Assembly: GCF_024448505.1 (NCBI RefSeq)
Contig: NZ_JAMOHV010000001.1
Location: 372,001-436,000, forward strand
Reading direction: 5' to 3'
Length of the DNA stretch: 64,000 nt
Source: Stutzerimonas degradans
GTDB taxonomy: Bacteria > Pseudomonadota > Gammaproteobacteria > Pseudomonadales > Pseudomonadaceae
This document shows positions 61,929-64,000 of the stretch, piece by piece (position 1 is the stretch's first letter; each line of letters opens with the position of its first letter). The position numbers and the translations under genes are program-made. The notes below the pieces were generated by a model that saw nothing but the letters and a program-made list of their open reading frames with translations, had not been told where the DNA came from and searched no databases.

Positions 61929-62825
61929 TCAGCTCGCCTTGAGCGCGTAATCCGCCACGATGCCGGCGAAGATCGCCAGACCGGCCCAGTGGTTGTGCAG
62001 GAAGGCGGCAAAACAGCGTTGGCGGTCGCGCGAACGGGTGTAATGGAATTCCCACAGGTAGCAGGCGGCGGCGAGCGCCAGGCCGAGGTGGAACCACTGC
62101 CCCAGCTCGAAGCGCGCGCCAGCCAGCAGCAGGCAGAACAGCATCAGGCCCTGCAGGCCGAGGATGATCACCCGGTCGGCATCGCCGAACAGGATGGCGG
62201 TGGAGCGGATGCCGATCTTCAGGTCGTCCTCGCGGTCGGCCATCGCATAGTAGGTGTCGTAGGCCACCGTCCACACCACGTTGGCGATGAACAGCAGCCA
62301 GGCCTCCGGCGGCAGCGTGCCGCGGGTGGCGGTGAAGCACATCAGGATGCCCCACGAGTACGCCGCACCGAGCACCACCTGCGGGTAGTAGGTGTAGCGC
62401 TTCATGAACGGATACAGCGAAGCGACCGCCAGCGCGCCGAACGACAGCCAGACGGTGAGCGCGTTGGTCAGCAGCACCAGGCCGAAGGCCAGTGTCACCA
62501 GCACGGCGAACAATATCCAGGCCTCGCGCACGCGGATGCGCCCGGTGGCCAGCGGGCGGTTGCTGGTGCGCTGCACGTGGCCGTCGAAATTGCGGTCGGC
62601 GAAATCGTTGATCACGCAGCCGGCAGCGCGCATCAGCACCACGCCGGCGCTGAAGATGAACAGATGCTTGAGACTCGGCACGCCCTCGGAGGCGATCCAC
62701 AGCGCGCTGAGGGTCGGCCACAGCAGCAGGTAGATGCCGATCGGCTTGTCCATGCGCGTCAGCTGGATGAAGTCCCAGGCGCGCGGGTGCAGGCGATTGC
62801 ACGATTGCAGGAGTTTCAGATACAT
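61929..62825 (-). CDS. ubiA: 4-hydroxybenzoate polyprenyltransferase
   Basis: 298 residues, inner-membrane prenyltransferase with about eight spans, attaching the polyprenyl tail to 4-hydroxybenzoate for ubiquinone. Two aspartate-rich Mg/diphosphate motifs: [15 protein letters not shown] (about 73-87) and [14 protein letters not shown] (about 195-208). Starts 48 bp after the ubiC stop, so ubiC-ubiA form an operon; phoB follows on the same strand after 182 bp with its own Pho box. Confidence 0.95.
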   Translation of the reverse strand: MYLKLLQSCNRLHPRAWDFIQLTRMDKPIGIYLLLWPTLSALWIASEGVPSLKHLFIFSAGVVLMRAAGCVINDFADRNFDGHVQRTSNRPLATGRIRVREAWILFAVLVTLAFGLVLLTNALTVWLSFGALAVASLYPFMKRYTYYPQVVLGAAYSWGILMCFTATRGTLPPEAWLLFIANVVWTVAYDTYYAMADREDDLKIGIRSTAILFGDADRVIILGLQGLMLFCLLLAGARFELGQWFHLGLALAAACYLWEFHYTRSRDRQRCFAAFLHNHWAGLAIFAGIVADYALKAS

Positions 62826-62873
62826 CGGCGGTCTCCGTGCGGAAGATGACGAATCAGGCGCGGGCAGCGCAGC

Positions 62874-63413
62874 TCATGGCGCGATGCCGGCGGCTTGCCA
62901 GAGTTCGGGCAGGAACACCTCCGCCACCAGCACGCCGAGGTGCTCCCGGCTGAAGCGCGAGCGGCGCGCCCACAGGTCGGGCTGGCGATGTTCCGGCGGC
63001 AGCCAGGCGGCGGGATAGCGGCAGGCCTCTAGCGTGCCGCGGGCGAACGCCGGGTCGCTGAACAGCAGTTCGCCGAGCGAGCGACTGCCGAGGCCCTGCA
63101 GGTCCATGCCGGAACGCTCCAGCGCAGCGCGTGCGGCGACGCTGCGGGCGAACACCCAAGGCCGGCCGTGGCCGCACAGGTAGACTTCGCGCACCCAGCC
63201 CTGGCTGCCGGACGCCACCCCGAGCGCGACGCACTCGTCGTCGCGCAACGGCTCCCAGGCTTGGTGCAGCGGGATCACGCTGAAGGCGCCGGCGGCCAGC
63301 TCGGTCAGGCGACGGGTCAGCGAGCCCTTGTCGACGTAGAGCCAGTCATGCTGCAGCGGATCGAGCGGCGTCGGCAGTTGGTTGGCGGTCAGCCAGGTGT
63401 GGAGTTCGGGCAC
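62874..63413 (-). CDS. ubiC: chorismate pyruvate-lyase
   Basis: 179 residues. Removes pyruvate from chorismate to give 4-hydroxybenzoate, substrate of UbiA next door. Family features: WLYVDKGSLTRRL (about 25-37), WVREVYLCG (the conserved Arg, about 74), RSLGELLFSD (about 111-120) and a C-terminal SRFSREHLGVLVAEVFLPEL with the conserved Glu. Length near the E. coli enzyme (165). First gene of ubiC-ubiA. Confidence 0.92.
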   Translation of the reverse strand: MPELHTWLTANQLPTPLDPLQHDWLYVDKGSLTRRLTELAAGAFSVIPLHQAWEPLRDDECVALGVASGSQGWVREVYLCGHGRPWVFARSVAARAALERSGMDLQGLGSRSLGELLFSDPAFARGTLEACRYPAAWLPPEHRQPDLWARRSRFSREHLGVLVAEVFLPELWQAAGIAP

Positions 63414-63546
63414 GGGCGATAGAGGGTGCGATTCAGGAAAGGCGGGGAGTCTAACAAGAAAGCCGGCAAGCGCGCTGACTGCGCCGGTTGCGCGGGTTGT
63501 CGATCTTGGTTACAACCCTGCGCATGCTCAGCACGGATTGTCCGCC

Positions 63547-64000
63547 ATGCACGACTCGATGATGAACGGCTCGATGATGAACGATAGTGCGGTGTACAAG
63601 ACACTGCTGGAATCGACCAAGGCCATTCCCTGGAAGATCGACTGGGCCACCATGACGTTTGCCTACATCGGCCCGCAGATCGAAACCCTGCTGGGCTGGC
63701 CGCAGGGCAGTTGGCTGAGCGCCAATGACTGGGCCGAGCGCATGCACCCGGAAGACCGCGAGTGGGTGGTGAATTTCTGTGTGGCGCAGTCTCAGTCAGG
63801 TATCGACCACGAGGCCGACTATCGCGCTCTGACCCGCGACGGTCGCTATGTATGGATTCGCGATGTGGTGCATGTGCTGCGCAATGCCGCGGGCGAGGTC
63901 GAAGCGCTGGTCGGCTTCATGTTCGACATCAGCGAGCGCAAGCAGACCGAGCAAAAGCTGTTGCAGCTGCAGAAGCAGCTGGAAGAACTCTCCTATCAGG
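63547..64000 (+). CDS. PAS-domain signalling protein, probably a diguanylate cyclase (3' end cut by window)
   Basis: At least 151 residues, running off the window. Residues about 15-140 form a PAS domain of the PAS_3 type: PWKIDWATMTFAYIGPQIETLLGW, then WAERMHPEDREWVV, YRALTRDGRYVWIRDVVHVLRN and GEVEALVGFMFDISERKQ. A coiled-coil-like stretch follows (TEQKLLQLQKQLEELSYQ), which in Pseudomonas often leads into a GGDEF domain; that part is outside the window, so the output is inferred. The start is uncertain: ATG codons at 63547, 63559 and 63562 are all possible and none has a strong ribosome site. Confidence 0.72.
   Translation, partial: MHDSMMNGSMMNDSAVYKTLLESTKAIPWKIDWATMTFAYIGPQIETLLGWPQGSWLSANDWAERMHPEDREWVVNFCVAQSQSGIDHEADYRALTRDGRYVWIRDVVHVLRNAAGEVEALVGFMFDISERKQTEQKLLQLQKQLEELSYQ

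Overview
The window reads as chromosomal DNA of a high-GC Pseudomonas, most likely the P. stutzeri group (Stutzerimonas). This rests on gene content and on gene orders that match what I remember of P. aeruginosa: bioBFHCD followed by paired acyl-CoA dehydrogenases; msrA-dipA-aceF-aceE-glnE-ilvE-waaF-waaC-waaG-waaP; waaL-kinase-msbA-hldE; tauE-lgt-thyA; and a CBS protein-phoR-phoB-ubiA-ubiC. No alignment was run. I see no tRNA, rRNA, CRISPR array, prophage or insertion sequence.

Layout. 1-3.6 kb: partial nitronate monooxygenase, rlmJ, srkA and a comF-type gene, with a family of small palindromic repeats. 3.7-8.3 kb: the whole biotin operon bioB-F-H-C-D behind a candidate BirA operator. 8.3-12.7 kb: a mini-protein that resembles the two ends of flagellar rod proteins, then two long acyl-CoA dehydrogenases, the first behind two PsrA-type operators. 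12.75-13.0 kb: an unannotated small RNA of the RsmX/Y/Z class with two GacA boxes, six GGA motifs and a terminator. 13.0-17.1 kb: msrA, the c-di-GMP phosphodiesterase dipA and a small exported protein. 17.1-25.6 kb: aceF and aceE (pyruvate dehydrogenase), glnE and ilvE.

25.7-43.9 kb is a lipopolysaccharide core locus: heptosyltransferases waaF and waaC, waaG, the kinase waaP, three more kinase-fold genes, and the carbamoyltransferase wapO. Then comes a visibly more AT-rich cassette (TagB/F-like transferase, PseB-type dehydratase, glycosyltransferase, pyruvyltransferase), the O-antigen ligase waaL, a kinase-like gene with a degenerate catalytic loop, msbA and hldE. The conserved ends and variable middle suggest an exchangeable outer-core module.

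43.9-64 kb: a conserved unknown protein, an aldo/keto reductase and FAD oxidoreductase pair, a TauE/SafE permease, lgt, thyA, a complete branched-chain-amino-acid-type ABC importer whose five genes overlap in series, an orphan ParA ATPase, a double Usp protein, a response regulator with an unassigned C-terminal domain, an M23 peptidase, a CorC/HlyC membrane protein, phoR-phoB with a Pho box, ubiA, ubiC and the start of a PAS-domain protein cut by the window end.

The most interesting items are the Rsm-type RNA with its nested GacA-site palindrome, the palindromic repeats with compensatory stem changes (one sits just before the bioF start codon), the kinase-fold LPS genes that lack the catalytic aspartate, and the AT-rich outer-core cassette.
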